Assembly: GCA_024225035.1 (NCBI GenBank)
Contig: JAAEMX010000170.1
Location: 28,466-92,465 of the forward strand
Length of the DNA stretch: 64,000 nt
Direction: 5' to 3'
Source of the DNA: Lentisphaerota bacterium
Lineage (GTDB): Bacteria; Verrucomicrobiota; Lentisphaeria; Victivallales; Victivallaceae
The first letter of the stretch is position 1. Each line of letters opens with the position of its first letter. Both the position numbers and the translations under genes were made by a program. Under the pieces are notes generated by a model that saw only the letters and a list, made by a program, of their open reading frames with translations, was not told the origin of the DNA and did not search any database. Below, piece after piece: positions 19,558 through 27,936 of the stretch.

Positions 19558-19794
19558 ATGAATATTGAAAATTCACCTGATATTTCTCATCTTTCAGCAG
19601 AAGATATTATTAAAATTACAGAGCAGACCAATAGAGGTCAAATTGCCAGAGAGGCAGAAGCTCTGAACCTGATGATATCCAAACTCAATGATGTTTCAAA
19701 AGTTGACAGCGTCAATATTAGGAAGATTAGTGAGCTAGTGAATGCTAGAGGAGATAGTGGCGACTGCGGCGGTGGAATTGTCTGCGGTTGTTAA
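19558..19794 (+). CDS. Probable RiPP precursor peptide
   Basis: This 78-residue protein has an acidic, helical N-terminal part (leader-like, containing SHLSAEDIIKITEQ) and an abrupt Gly/Cys-rich end, GDSGDCGGGIVCGC. All three cysteines are in the last nine residues. A strong GAGGAGG lies eight bases before the ATG at 19558, far better than an upstream in-frame start, indicating heavy translation as expected for a precursor. A radical SAM/SPASM gene follows after 82 bases. Such maturases commonly form thioether links from cysteine thiols to other residues in sactipeptides and ranthipeptides. I recognise no named precursor family. The assignment rests on composition and neighbourhood; the exact modification and activity are unknown. 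Confidence 0.75.
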   Translation: MNIENSPDISHLSAEDIIKITEQTNRGQIAREAEALNLMISKLNDVSKVDSVNIRKISELVNARGDSGDCGGGIVCGC

Positions 19795-19876
19795 TAGAGT
19801 AAATATTTTTTAACTGTTGAATTCAGCCTTCTCCCTCTTTTTTGAATGGTGTACAAACGGAAAGCAAAGGATTTAA

Positions 19877-20947
19877 ATGGAACGTCTTACTTTAATAGTC
19901 AGCAATAAGTGCAATATGAATTGTACATATTGTTACGCTAACGGAGGAAACTATCACCTTCGTGAAAGCCTGATGAATGCACAGATGGCAACCAGTATTT
20001 TTGATCATTTCCTGAATCATTTTGGAGCCATACGTCAAGTTTTATTTTTTGGTGGAGAACCGCTTTTGGCTGTGCCGGTTATAGAGGCTGTCTGTAATCA
20101 CGCCAAGTCACTGTTGCGGAAAAAAAGAATCCCTAAAATGCCTAAATTTGCAACAGTAACAAATGGAACTTTGATAGAAGATAGCGATAGTTTTGTTGAA
20201 GTTGCTAAAAAGTATAATATTGCCGTTACTGTTAGTCTGGACGGCCCAGAGAAGCTGAACGACAAAAGCAGAAAAATGAAGAACGGCGAGGGTAGTTTTC
20301 AAAAGATAATAAACGGCTTTCATCGCTTGAATAAGGAAAAAATTCCTTATTCGATAGAGTGTACTTATACTCCAAGGCATCTGGATGAAAACTGGTCTTT
20401 GGGAGAACTTTATTCTTATCTGCGTTCGCTGGATCCTCAAAATGTTATACTGGTAGAGGAAATGTTTTCCAGTCAATCAAAAGAAAGCATCGAGTTTTCG
20501 GCAAAAGTATTGCCTCAATGGATTCGACTTTTTGACAAAGCAATTAAAGACTGGGAAAAAAAAGGAGAAATGCACATAGCCGGACCAGAAAAAATTTTGA
20601 ATGCAATTGCTTTCAAGCCAAAACTGTTAGCGGAAAGGTTTTGTGAAGGTGGGCTGGACAGTTTTACGGTTAACCATGAAGGAATGGTTTATCCATGTCA
20701 TATATTGAATAATGAGAAAAAGTTCTGTATGGGATACTATAAAGAGGTCACTAAGAAGGAAGAGCTTTTGCCTCGTAAAGACGATATTGAAGATTGCAGT
20801 TCATGTATAATACGCGATTACTGTCAGACTTGCCCTGCAAAAATGTATGCTGCTAGCGGCAATGAGTGTTTCAAACCGGTTAAATCTCAGTGCAATATTA
20901 ACAAAGCGGTATATCTGCTTGCTAAAAAGCTGTTAAGCAAAACTTAG
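19877..20947 (+). CDS. Radical SAM/SPASM peptide maturase
   Basis: The 356-residue enzyme has the radical SAM motif CNMNCTYC (CX3CX2C) at residues 12-19, LFFGGEPLL near 57 and VSLDGPEKLN near 118. A C-terminal SPASM region has C-x-GLDSF...GMVYPC (GX4C), then CSSCIIRDYCQTC near 314 and further cysteines, so one or two auxiliary 4Fe-4S clusters are expected. There is no obvious N-terminal RRE wing domain before the barrel. Placed directly after a short Cys-tailed gene, it fits the anSME-like peptide maturases that build thioether or C-C links in RiPPs. Anaerobic sulfatase maturation is unlikely because no sulfatase is nearby. Confidence 0.88.
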   Translation: MERLTLIVSNKCNMNCTYCYANGGNYHLRESLMNAQMATSIFDHFLNHFGAIRQVLFFGGEPLLAVPVIEAVCNHAKSLLRKKRIPKMPKFATVTNGTLIEDSDSFVEVAKKYNIAVTVSLDGPEKLNDKSRKMKNGEGSFQKIINGFHRLNKEKIPYSIECTYTPRHLDENWSLGELYSYLRSLDPQNVILVEEMFSSQSKESIEFSAKVLPQWIRLFDKAIKDWEKKGEMHIAGPEKILNAIAFKPKLLAERFCEGGLDSFTVNHEGMVYPCHILNNEKKFCMGYYKEVTKKEELLPRKDDIEDCSSCIIRDYCQTCPAKMYAASGNECFKPVKSQCNINKAVYLLAKKLLSKT

Positions 20948-20962
20948 CTTGTCATTTTGTAA

Positions 20963-21018
20963 AATCATAAGGATTACCTGATACAATTTTAGATATAATC
21001 AGGGTAGTTCTTATGATT
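20963..21018 (+). terminator. Nested inverted repeat after the maturase gene
   Basis: AATCATAAG pairs with CTTATGATT, and CCTGAT pairs with ATCAGG inside. The downstream side is AT-rich (ATTTTATTCTTC). It lies 20 bases past the maturase stop and could end the transcript or lower expression of the protease gene that follows. Bases 20948-21267 hold no other gene I can support. Confidence 0.6.
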
Positions 21019-21267
21019 ATTTTATTCTTCTGTATTGGATTTATATCTTCCCGCATCGCTCCTTTTATTGTTCAAATGCCTAGAGGTTATTTGTAAATAA
21101 AAGTTTAGTGAGTATATTGCTTTGCGAAGAGTGATTTGAACCTTTTTTTTGTGCTGTAAAGCTTTAAATATTTTATTTTTTAGTAGTAGTATCATATCTA
21201 TGCTTACTTTCCTTTTTTTTCGTTATCTATTTGTAAAATTAAAGATTTCTAACCAGAAGAATTTAGA

Positions 21268-21615
21268 ATGCAGGAAAAAACCAAGAGTGTCATAGCCAAA
21301 GCAGTGGTAGTATTATTTGTCTTTAGTATTGATATAAACTACTTATTGGGTGTAAATTTTATTTACTTATTTGTAGCAGCGGCGTGTTTGTCGTGGGTAT
21401 TATTAGTGAAACGATGGGGGCTTTTGCATTTTGTTACTTTATTTACTTTGCTTGGCGTCGGAAACAATATAGTTCATCCGTTAGTTACATGCTTCTTGTT
21501 TCCTGTTCTCTCGGTTGCATTTGTGCTGCCTTTTGCAAAGACCAGGGAAGGGGTTTTGCTTTGGTTTAAAAGGGGCAGACTGGATATGTATTCTCTATGG
21601 CTTCACTGCTGGTAA
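21268..21615 (+). CDS. N-terminal membrane half of a CPBP protease, probably split by a frameshift
   Basis: The 115-residue frame is almost entirely hydrophobic, with about four membrane segments, and ends in LDMYSLWLHCW. It overlaps the next frame by 19 bases. CPBP (CAAX protease/bacteriocin-processing) proteins are normally single chains of 220-300 residues, with a poorly conserved membrane N-terminus followed by the catalytic helices. The two frames together supply exactly that. In the overlap the second frame reads MASLLVIILS, so one base gained or lost in the CTATGGCT area would join them. Separate translation of two subunits is the less likely alternative. Confidence 0.55.
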   Translation: MQEKTKSVIAKAVVVLFVFSIDINYLLGVNFIYLFVAAACLSWVLLVKRWGLLHFVTLFTLLGVGNNIVHPLVTCFLFPVLSVAFVLPFAKTREGVLLWFKRGRLDMYSLWLHCW

Positions 21616-22043
21616 TTATTTTGTCAGCGGTAGGTTTAATACTATGGGGGTGGGTTAATGAATTTCCTGAAGAAGTTATTGAGCCTTTATCATCAGTAAG
21701 CAGTTACTCCAAACTCTTAGTTATGCTTTTAGGGTTACCTGTTTTTGCTTTTTTTAATGCGGTTTTTGAAGAAGTTGTGTTTAGAGGAGTAATGCAGACA
21801 GCATTGATAAAGTTTTTTGGAAACCGCTACTGGGCAATTATTCTTCAGGCGTCGGCATTCGGATTTGCCCATTATGCGGTGGGGTTCCCTAATGGCTTTA
21901 TTGGAGTTTTAATGACTTTTATTTATGGTTTAGCTATTGGGGTTGTAAAAGAAAGAACAAATGGTATTTTGTGGCCTATTCTTGTTCATACATTAGCTGA
22001 TTTTGTTATTTTTAATCTCGTTTTCTGGCTTATAATATTTTGA
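21597..22043 (+). CDS. CPBP-family intramembrane metalloprotease (catalytic part)
   Basis: The 149-residue frame contains all the CPBP motifs: motif 1 EEVVFRG (EExxxR) near residue 58, motif 2 FGFAHYA (FxxxH) near 88 and motif 3 HTLADFV (HxxxD) near 133. These residues bind the catalytic metal within the membrane. CPBP proteins are often found beside peptide natural-product genes, where they act in leader removal or self-immunity, so its place after the precursor and maturase is telling. It begins inside the end of the preceding membrane frame, and the whole gene is probably 21268-22043 with a frameshift. Confidence 0.8.
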   Translation: MASLLVIILSAVGLILWGWVNEFPEEVIEPLSSVSSYSKLLVMLLGLPVFAFFNAVFEEVVFRGVMQTALIKFFGNRYWAIILQASAFGFAHYAVGFPNGFIGVLMTFIYGLAIGVVKERTNGILWPILVHTLADFVIFNLVFWLIIF

Positions 22044-22082
22044 CTCAATACAAACGATAACTGTTGCCGTAATGTTGTTCCG

Positions 22083-22110
22083 GTCTTTGATGTACTTAAA
22101 CATCAAAGAC
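22083..22110. terminator. Bidirectional hairpin between convergent genes
   Basis: GTCTTTGATGT pairs exactly with ACATCAAAGAC around a six-base loop. It lies between the rightward CPBP gene and the leftward phosphatase gene and could serve both. Confidence 0.6.
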
Positions 22111-22131
22111 GGAAATGCTGATGGTTAACTA

Positions 22132-23262
22132 TCAAAAATAGCTATTGTTAATTATTGCAGGACCGCGTTGTTGTTCGACTATTAGCGCAACAGGCATTGG
22201 GTAACTATTGGAATCAACTTTGCAGAAGTTTGAGTCCAGATTGTGGATGTTTGCCGCTTCAAAAACTTGTTGTCCAATATGGCCGTGGATATACGTCACA
22301 GTATCACTTATGTCTTCGTTTTCTGTTCCCATATCTTCTTTATTCCACACCAGTTTTATAAGAGGATAAGATTCTGTGATATTGTAACAGTTTTTAAGAT
22401 TGAAGTTATTATGCATCTCAATAAATTTATCGAAGTCAAAATTGGAATTAATCTTATCAATAGTTTCTGTAACTGTTTTAATGGTTCTGATCATTATAAA
22501 CCTGTCGTGATTGAGGCTTTTTTTCCCTTGAAGGATATTGCTGCATTCTTCAAGGAAAGAGGTGTTTACGGGCGCATGTGAAAATATTAAAAGCTCTTCT
22601 TTGGCTTGAGTATTTTTTATTTTGTGGTGATGTACAATTTTAAGGTTGGGCAGGTATACATTCTCGATAAGTGACTGAATTTCTTTAGGCGTTATCATTG
22701 CTTTCATAATGCATTCGTGCATTTTCATCATTGAATTTGCCTGCCCCATCATAGAGGATAGTACAAATGTTTCCGGCTTTTGTTTTTTGCAAAACTTATG
22801 TTTCTTGAAGTTTAAAATAAATTCCATGTCATGATTTGAAAATATAATTATATATTTTTGTTTAAAGATAGATAATAATTCATATACCTTCAAAGTCATA
22901 TAATCGTTATTTCCACGGTCAGACAGAGTATCTCCCAGTAATATTAGCAAAGGCAATATCATTAATTTACTTGGCTTTACGTATTGTGTAAGGAATTTTG
23001 TGAAAAGCTTTACGTTGTTTTCTGCATATGCCGCTAAAAGAGAATTGTACCCAAAGTCAGTGCATTCAATTAATCTGTATTTAATCAGGAAGTAGATGAA
23101 TTTGATGGCATTGCCATGAAGGTCTCCCAGTATGATAACTTCAACAGTTGAAGTGTAAACTACAGGGCTTGGGCGTTTTTTTATGAGTTCATACTTGACT
23201 TTATGTTTTTGCTGAGGCGATAAAAGCAATCTAAGGTTGTTGTTGATATAAAGATATTTCAT
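22132..23262 (-). CDS. Calcineurin-like metallophosphatase resembling Legionella Wip effectors
   Basis: The 376-residue protein carries the full metallophosphoesterase motif set: GDLHGN near residue 47, GDTLSDRGN near 110 (GDxxDRG with one extra residue), SNHD near 142, FSHAP near 227 and HGHIG near 328. The PPP-type order, together with inserted helices (130-220) and a long N-terminal beta extension, resembles the WipA/WipB phosphatase effectors of Legionella more than housekeeping bacterial enzymes. Those dephosphorylate host proteins. No signal peptide is present. The C-terminus contains EQQRGPA and may be a short extension. The phosphatase fold is firm; the effector reading is inference from motif style and from neighbouring effector-like genes. 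Confidence 0.8.
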   Translation of the reverse strand: MKYLYINNNLRLLLSPQQKHKVKYELIKKRPSPVVYTSTVEVIILGDLHGNAIKFIYFLIKYRLIECTDFGYNSLLAAYAENNVKLFTKFLTQYVKPSKLMILPLLILLGDTLSDRGNNDYMTLKVYELLSIFKQKYIIIFSNHDMEFILNFKKHKFCKKQKPETFVLSSMMGQANSMMKMHECIMKAMITPKEIQSLIENVYLPNLKIVHHHKIKNTQAKEELLIFSHAPVNTSFLEECSNILQGKKSLNHDRFIMIRTIKTVTETIDKINSNFDFDKFIEMHNNFNLKNCYNITESYPLIKLVWNKEDMGTENEDISDTVTYIHGHIGQQVFEAANIHNLDSNFCKVDSNSYPMPVALIVEQQRGPAIINNSYF

Positions 23263-23638
23263 GAATTTAGTGTTGTGCTTCCAATTGTTTCCTTTGTTAA
23301 AAAAATCAGTTATTATACGTAAAATTGAAAAGCCAGGATGAGAATGCAGATTCTAAATTACGACTTAGTGCACAATCATAGATAGCTTTAAGATTGTGGA
23401 TGGTATTTGCCGATAAAATGCCAATACGTAACACAATTTATGGTATAACAGTATGAAATTAAACCTCTTCTGTAAGCTTATAGTAACTTGGAATGGTGAA
23501 TTTGTTCCATGGTTTAACTATTTTAGTAACAAATAAATGTTAGCTGCTGTAGGACGGTGCCTTAATTGAGCTCAAATAAAAATTTATAGGCATTAATTAA
23601 TGGCAGTTGAGGTGGGGTAAAGAATATTGTAAAATAAA
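23263..23638. other. Gene-free stretch with an ATAAATGTTAG motif
   Basis: No gene is supported. It contains the promoter of the leftward phosphatase and one copy of ATAAATGTTAG at 23533-23543. Confidence 0.45.
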
Positions 23639-23676
23639 AACTCCGATAAATGAGTGTTTACTCATATATCGGAGTT
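23639..23676 (-). terminator. Intrinsic terminator of the YdjM-like gene
   Basis: AACTCCGATA pairs with TATCGGAGTT and ATGAGT with ACTCAT around a short loop. On the leftward transcript it is followed by TTTTTATTTTAC, a standard rho-independent signal about 25 bases after the stop at 23700. Confidence 0.85.
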
Positions 23677-23699
23677 GAGAATTTGGGAATTAAAATTAT

Positions 23700-24470
23700 T
23701 TATTTGGCGAAATATCTCTCATAGAGAGCAGGCCAGGTAGAGTTGATGTCTACCAGAAATTTCTCTGTCCAGCCAAAGCTTTTCAATTTTCCATTGTTTA
23801 GTTCAGGAACTACCGAGTACTGACCTTCAGATAGATCAAAGTTTTTAGGAATCGATACGTTCGTATAAATAATGAAAAGGATACCTGCTATCACTATATA
23901 TGCTGATACGGTGGATATTATTGATGGAGCCCAGAAGGTAAGCGCCGTGCCAAAGCTTTTCTTGAGTCTGTTGTTCCCCAGATCGACAGACCAGATTTCA
24001 TCCATAGTTAAATGTACAATAAAGCCGCCTGCGCAAGATAAGGCATATACCATCCTGAGGTAGAATGAGGAGTCTCCAAAAGCCAGGACTATGATTAATC
24101 CAACTATAACAGCAGCCGGTATGCTGTGAACAATTCCTCTGTGTACCGTGAGTTTGCTGAAAATAAATGATAAGGCGTATTTTGTAAAAATATAACCTAC
24201 GACTAGAAAGAATATCACATTTTCGATACTAAGGTTCGTTAAAAACTTGCTGAGAAAAAGAATGGGTATTATAAGGCCCATTACTTCAAATAATAAATGA
24301 GCCGGTGTGCTTGAGTCGCAGTCAATATCGGGCAGAATGCTGCCCAGCACTCCCAGAATAAATACTGTCAGACTGTTAACGATTGTGAATCCGAATGCGA
24401 AAATAGAAGTCAATGTACATAGTGAACCGAAAATAATGCCGCCGGTTATGTGCTGCCTGTAGTTTGCCAT
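23700..24470 (-). CDS. YdjM/DUF457-type membrane metal-dependent hydrolase
   Basis: The 256-residue protein has five or six membrane segments and the family's polar motifs: an early H (YRQHITGG), then G-x-x-L-P-D-I-D near residue 43, a central HRGIVHS (H-R-G-x-x-H-S) near 118 and HLTMDEIW near 157. DUF457/YdjM proteins are described as LexA-regulated membrane-bound hydrolases, although no reaction is established. AAGGAG precedes the ATG. The C-terminal 50 residues after the last helix are soluble and not family-typical. It is expressed alone, with its own terminator. Confidence 0.82.
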   Translation of the reverse strand: MANYRQHITGGIIFGSLCTLTSIFAFGFTIVNSLTVFILGVLGSILPDIDCDSSTPAHLLFEVMGLIIPILFLSKFLTNLSIENVIFFLVVGYIFTKYALSFIFSKLTVHRGIVHSIPAAVIVGLIIVLAFGDSSFYLRMVYALSCAGGFIVHLTMDEIWSVDLGNNRLKKSFGTALTFWAPSIISTVSAYIVIAGILFIIYTNVSIPKNFDLSEGQYSVVPELNNGKLKSFGWTEKFLVDINSTWPALYERYFAK

Positions 24471-24788
24471 TAATAATTCTCCTTTGAATAACTTTAAGTT
24501 AGTGGATTTGAAAACTCCTCAGAATGCGGTAACAAATTTTACCTAAAGGTTGTTGCGTTGTCCACTTTTTCAATGTTGAAATGGCAAAAAAAGCATTATT
24601 TTATTATTATTATATTTGTTGCATGCTAATCTTAAATATATTCTTATTTTTTATTTAAGGACTTGCAGGCAATATAGTTGTTAGAATTGCTATGTAAGTA
24701 GGATATTTTATCTTAAATAGTGAAGTGAAAATTAAGTATTATAGTAAAAAGATACGTTTGAAATGATTATTATTATATGATTGTGTAA
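24471..24788. other. AT-rich spacer
   Basis: Nothing beyond the promoter of the leftward YdjM-like gene can be suggested. No terminator is obvious for the following PLD-like gene. Confidence 0.4.
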
Positions 24789-26735
24789 TTATATATTTGT
24801 TGACTGTTTAATTTTCTGGGCTTGTTTTTCTTGCTTGTGATCTAAGCGCTTAGGAATCTTTCCAATACTGGCAAGTTCAAGCAAATTTTTATATTTAATC
24901 GAATCAAATAAACAAAGTTTTTCATTTATCAAACGCTTAAGTCCAGGGAAGTTTTTGCTGTTCAAAAGAGCGATTGTTTTATTGGCAATTCTGGCTTTGT
25001 TATCCAGACCTTTGAGCACTAATGCAATCTGTGCAATTTTTTTCAAATAATGATAAGCGTTTGGAGAACCCAGTGGGTTTTTCAAGTCGTTTTCAATTTG
25101 CTGCCTGATTACTGCCAGAGCTTTTAATTTTCTGTTTTTTCTGAAAGCGATGCTGTAGATTCCCGTCGGAGATATTTTATTTATAAGCGTTAGCAATTCT
25201 TTTTTATTACTGCAGTCAATAGCCACTTTTATTTTAGTTAATTTGATGCAATCCTGGCTTAAGACTGATGGAAGCTTAAAACTTATCGAGTCATGGATGC
25301 TTTTGCTGGCAATGTGAACTGTATTCAGCGGGGTGTTTACAGTTGTTTGGATTTTCTCAGTGTTGAAAGCTTCAGCCATACTCCAGAAATCCTCAAATAA
25401 ATTCTGGTAAAGGTCATTAATATTGCTGGATTCAACAATTATCATGTTTTCATGATTATTGAAGAATGATTGATCACCAAGATTATGAGTACCGGTCATT
25501 ATAATGGATTTAGCGTTTCTTTTGGAAATTAAACCATACACATTTCCGTAGTCTGAGAACTGGAAGTTAGTAGCCTGGCTGGTACTGCCAGCCACTTTAC
25601 TGGAAAACAAAAAGCGTATTTCAAAGCTGCCTTGCAGTTCGTCTGCATCTTTATATAAACTGCAAATCTTCTTGCTCATCCTGACTGTTTCAGCTTTCTC
25701 ATTGCGGACTGATTTAAGAATTTTTACATTGCACCCTTTAATTACAGCATTAAAAATATATTTCTCAATAGTCTTTCCCCACTTGCCGTTGCGCAGAAAA
25801 ATGGTATCACCGGCAGCGGCTTGTTCAAACATTTCTTCAAGTGCACAGTGGACGGGTTTCAAAGGCGCTGGTGTATTATCAAGGTTATTTATCCACATGG
25901 CTTGCTCATGATGGAAATCTTTGTATTCAGGATCAAAAAGCAGACATTCTTTAGTGTTGGGGAAATGTGAAAGCTTTTTGTTACACTTAGGTCTGATAGA
26001 TTTTAATTTCCCTATGATAATATTAGCAGAGATTATTTCCGATACCAGCATTTTTTCGTTACTGTAAACCTTAGCAACCTGTGGAACAGAATCAAGTTGA
26101 TTAAACATACAGTGGCGCATCATGAATCTGGTAAGCTTTGGGCTGATAAGCGCTACTCCGGCCCCATGGAAATATTTTGGACTGGTGTTAAATAAACTTG
26201 AGCTTGTGGCAGCACTAAAGGAATTGTCATTTATGCAGTAATTATTATACTGTGGAGTGTTATTAATACAGCCTGCGGTCATTATGAAAAGTCCGCATTT
26301 AATATTTTCTATCGTGTGAGCGTTTGGAAACAAATTCTTGTCATATTTACCAGTGTGCACTTGGTCATTATAAGTCTCAACTATTTCAACCCAGTTGTGT
26401 TGAGAAGTTTCTTCGTTTGCTTTTGCAGAGTTAATTTCTGATGATGGTTTGCTGCTAAGCAGAAATAAATTAAATTTATTATCGGTTTGTCTTTGCGCCA
26501 GAGCTCTAAGCATTGCAAATATTGTGCAGGAGATGGTGCCATTATCCTTGTCAACAGGTGATTTATTGCGGCAGCTGGATATTATAGTGTATCTGGAAGC
26601 CAGCATTATAGAGTCATGTACCAGATAGCAATGTTCGACTTCATTGCTTATTGTCTGATCCCAGACCAGCGTGTTGTCGTCATATTCAGCTATATAGTTG
26701 TCAAGTTTGCTTCTCAGATTTTGAAGGTAACTCAA
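24789..26735 (-). CDS. Phospholipase D-fold protein, apparently without the HKD residues
   Basis: The 648-residue protein starts at a TTG with AAGGAG seven bases upstream. Residues about 290-435 resemble the second lobe of a PLD-superfamily protein: a helix before AAAGDTIFLRN, then AVIKGCNVKIL, then GTHNLGDQSFFNNHENMII near residue 410, which matches the G-S-x-N...S...N-x-E pattern after the HKD motif. The His and Lys of HxKxxxxD are not at the expected spacing before it (the area reads VYGLISKRNAK), so catalysis is doubtful or the motif is diverged. Residues 40-90 and 130-200 could form the first lobe. The C-terminal 150 residues are helical and unassigned. There is no signal peptide. It could be a cytoplasmic or exported lipid- or nucleic-acid-binding protein. 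Confidence 0.5.
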   Translation of the reverse strand: MSYLQNLRSKLDNYIAEYDDNTLVWDQTISNEVEHCYLVHDSIMLASRYTIISSCRNKSPVDKDNGTISCTIFAMLRALAQRQTDNKFNLFLLSSKPSSEINSAKANEETSQHNWVEIVETYNDQVHTGKYDKNLFPNAHTIENIKCGLFIMTAGCINNTPQYNNYCINDNSFSAATSSSLFNTSPKYFHGAGVALISPKLTRFMMRHCMFNQLDSVPQVAKVYSNEKMLVSEIISANIIIGKLKSIRPKCNKKLSHFPNTKECLLFDPEYKDFHHEQAMWINNLDNTPAPLKPVHCALEEMFEQAAAGDTIFLRNGKWGKTIEKYIFNAVIKGCNVKILKSVRNEKAETVRMSKKICSLYKDADELQGSFEIRFLFSSKVAGSTSQATNFQFSDYGNVYGLISKRNAKSIIMTGTHNLGDQSFFNNHENMIIVESSNINDLYQNLFEDFWSMAEAFNTEKIQTTVNTPLNTVHIASKSIHDSISFKLPSVLSQDCIKLTKIKVAIDCSNKKELLTLINKISPTGIYSIAFRKNRKLKALAVIRQQIENDLKNPLGSPNAYHYLKKIAQIALVLKGLDNKARIANKTIALLNSKNFPGLKRLINEKLCLFDSIKYKNLLELASIGKIPKRLDHKQEKQAQKIKQSTNI

Positions 26736-27045
26736 AACAGGCTCCTTGGAGATGGATTATTTTGATTGTCAATCATATACCAATATTTTGTTTGTGACAT
26801 GTTATGTCTTTTATAGACTAAATTTGTAACTGGTAGTGCCAATATGGTTTTTAATAATAAACGCCTCAAATATAAATATGATTAAGCTCCTGTGAGGTTC
26901 AGACTTAAGCTTGGTGCTTAAGTTGTCAAAGCTATTCCTATTAGAGCGCTAATATTATTCATATGTTCCATATTTAAGCGGAAATTTTATCCTTAAAACA
27001 AGAGCCACTTGCCAATCATGAAATCAAATGATATATTTTTAGATC
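26736..27045. other. Divergent promoter region
   Basis: No gene. It separates the leftward PLD-like gene from the rightward GntR remnant. Nothing distinctive is seen. Confidence 0.4.
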
Positions 27046-27491
27046 ATGGTTAAGCACAGACGATACAAATATGAATTGGCTCTTGAAAAGTTAAATTCAA
27101 TAATACATTCCGGTAAATTTAAGGCGGAACGTTTTTGCCTGCCGAAAGAAAACTTGCTGAAATGCTTGATATAAGCAGAGGCACACTCAGAGATATCCTT
27201 CAGGAACTTCATAAGCAGGGAGTCGTCCGGGTTACTCAGGGACGAGGAGCTTATATTATTGATAACCTGCATAAAAATGGGTTACGGAGGTTTGCGGTTA
27301 AGTGTTCTGCGATTTCCTCCGGCAAGAGTCCTTCAGAAGCAATGGGAATGTTACACGGTGTCTGCAGTGCGGCTTCTGAAATACATGCAGAGGCCTTGAT
27401 TTCATTTGAGGGCGACTATATCGATATTAATGAAATCATAGCCAGATATGGCTCAGACTATCTCATTGATACAGGGAAGAAATTTAATTAA
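27046..27491 (+). pseudogene. GntR-family regulator broken by a one-base deletion
   Basis: From the ATG at 27046 the first frame reads MVKHRRYKYELALEKLNSII and continues to FKAERF. The family's winged helix then continues in another frame from about 27135: LPAERKLAEMLDISRGTLRDILQELHKQGVVRV. The break lies in a run of five T at 27132-27136; one more T would give ERFLPAERKL, the usual GntR reading. The distal frame ends after about 119 codons, with only a short and unusual effector part, so the C-terminal ligand domain is missing or tiny. It may be dead, or a recently shifted small regulator. No target is suggested by its neighbours. Confidence 0.65.
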
Positions 27492-27936
27492 TAATAGTAA
27501 AACCCAGGTCATTTTATAGAGAATATAGGAAATTGTAAAAAATATTAGCTAAATTTGCGCTCTTTTAAATTAAAAATTTTTTATCTATATTTGTATTTCT
27601 TGAGCATGAAAAAGTGATTTTAAAAGCTATTTTGTCAAGAAAAACTGCCGTTACGTAAAATTATTTTTTAATAATTGAGCTTGCTGTGTTGTCTACAGGA
27701 CATTATTGTAAGTTTTAATTCGCATTCTATATAACCAAAAGGTACTCATTTTGAGTTAAAATGAGAACCATTTCTAGACATTTTTTCTCGCGTTTCCAAG
27801 CTAATCTTTAGGATATATGGATCAGCTGTTTTCTTTGATGGAAAGTGCGAAGTTGTTTAATAGTAAACGGCTTTAAATTTTCTGACTCATTTTTAGTTTA
27901 ATTATTGTATAATTAAATATTAGTGAAGGAGTAATT
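27492..27936. other. AT-rich spacer
   Basis: No gene. The promoter of the secreted protein at 27937 should be near its right end, where TATAAT-like sequence (GTATAATTAAAT) appears about 30 bases before the ATG. Confidence 0.4.
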
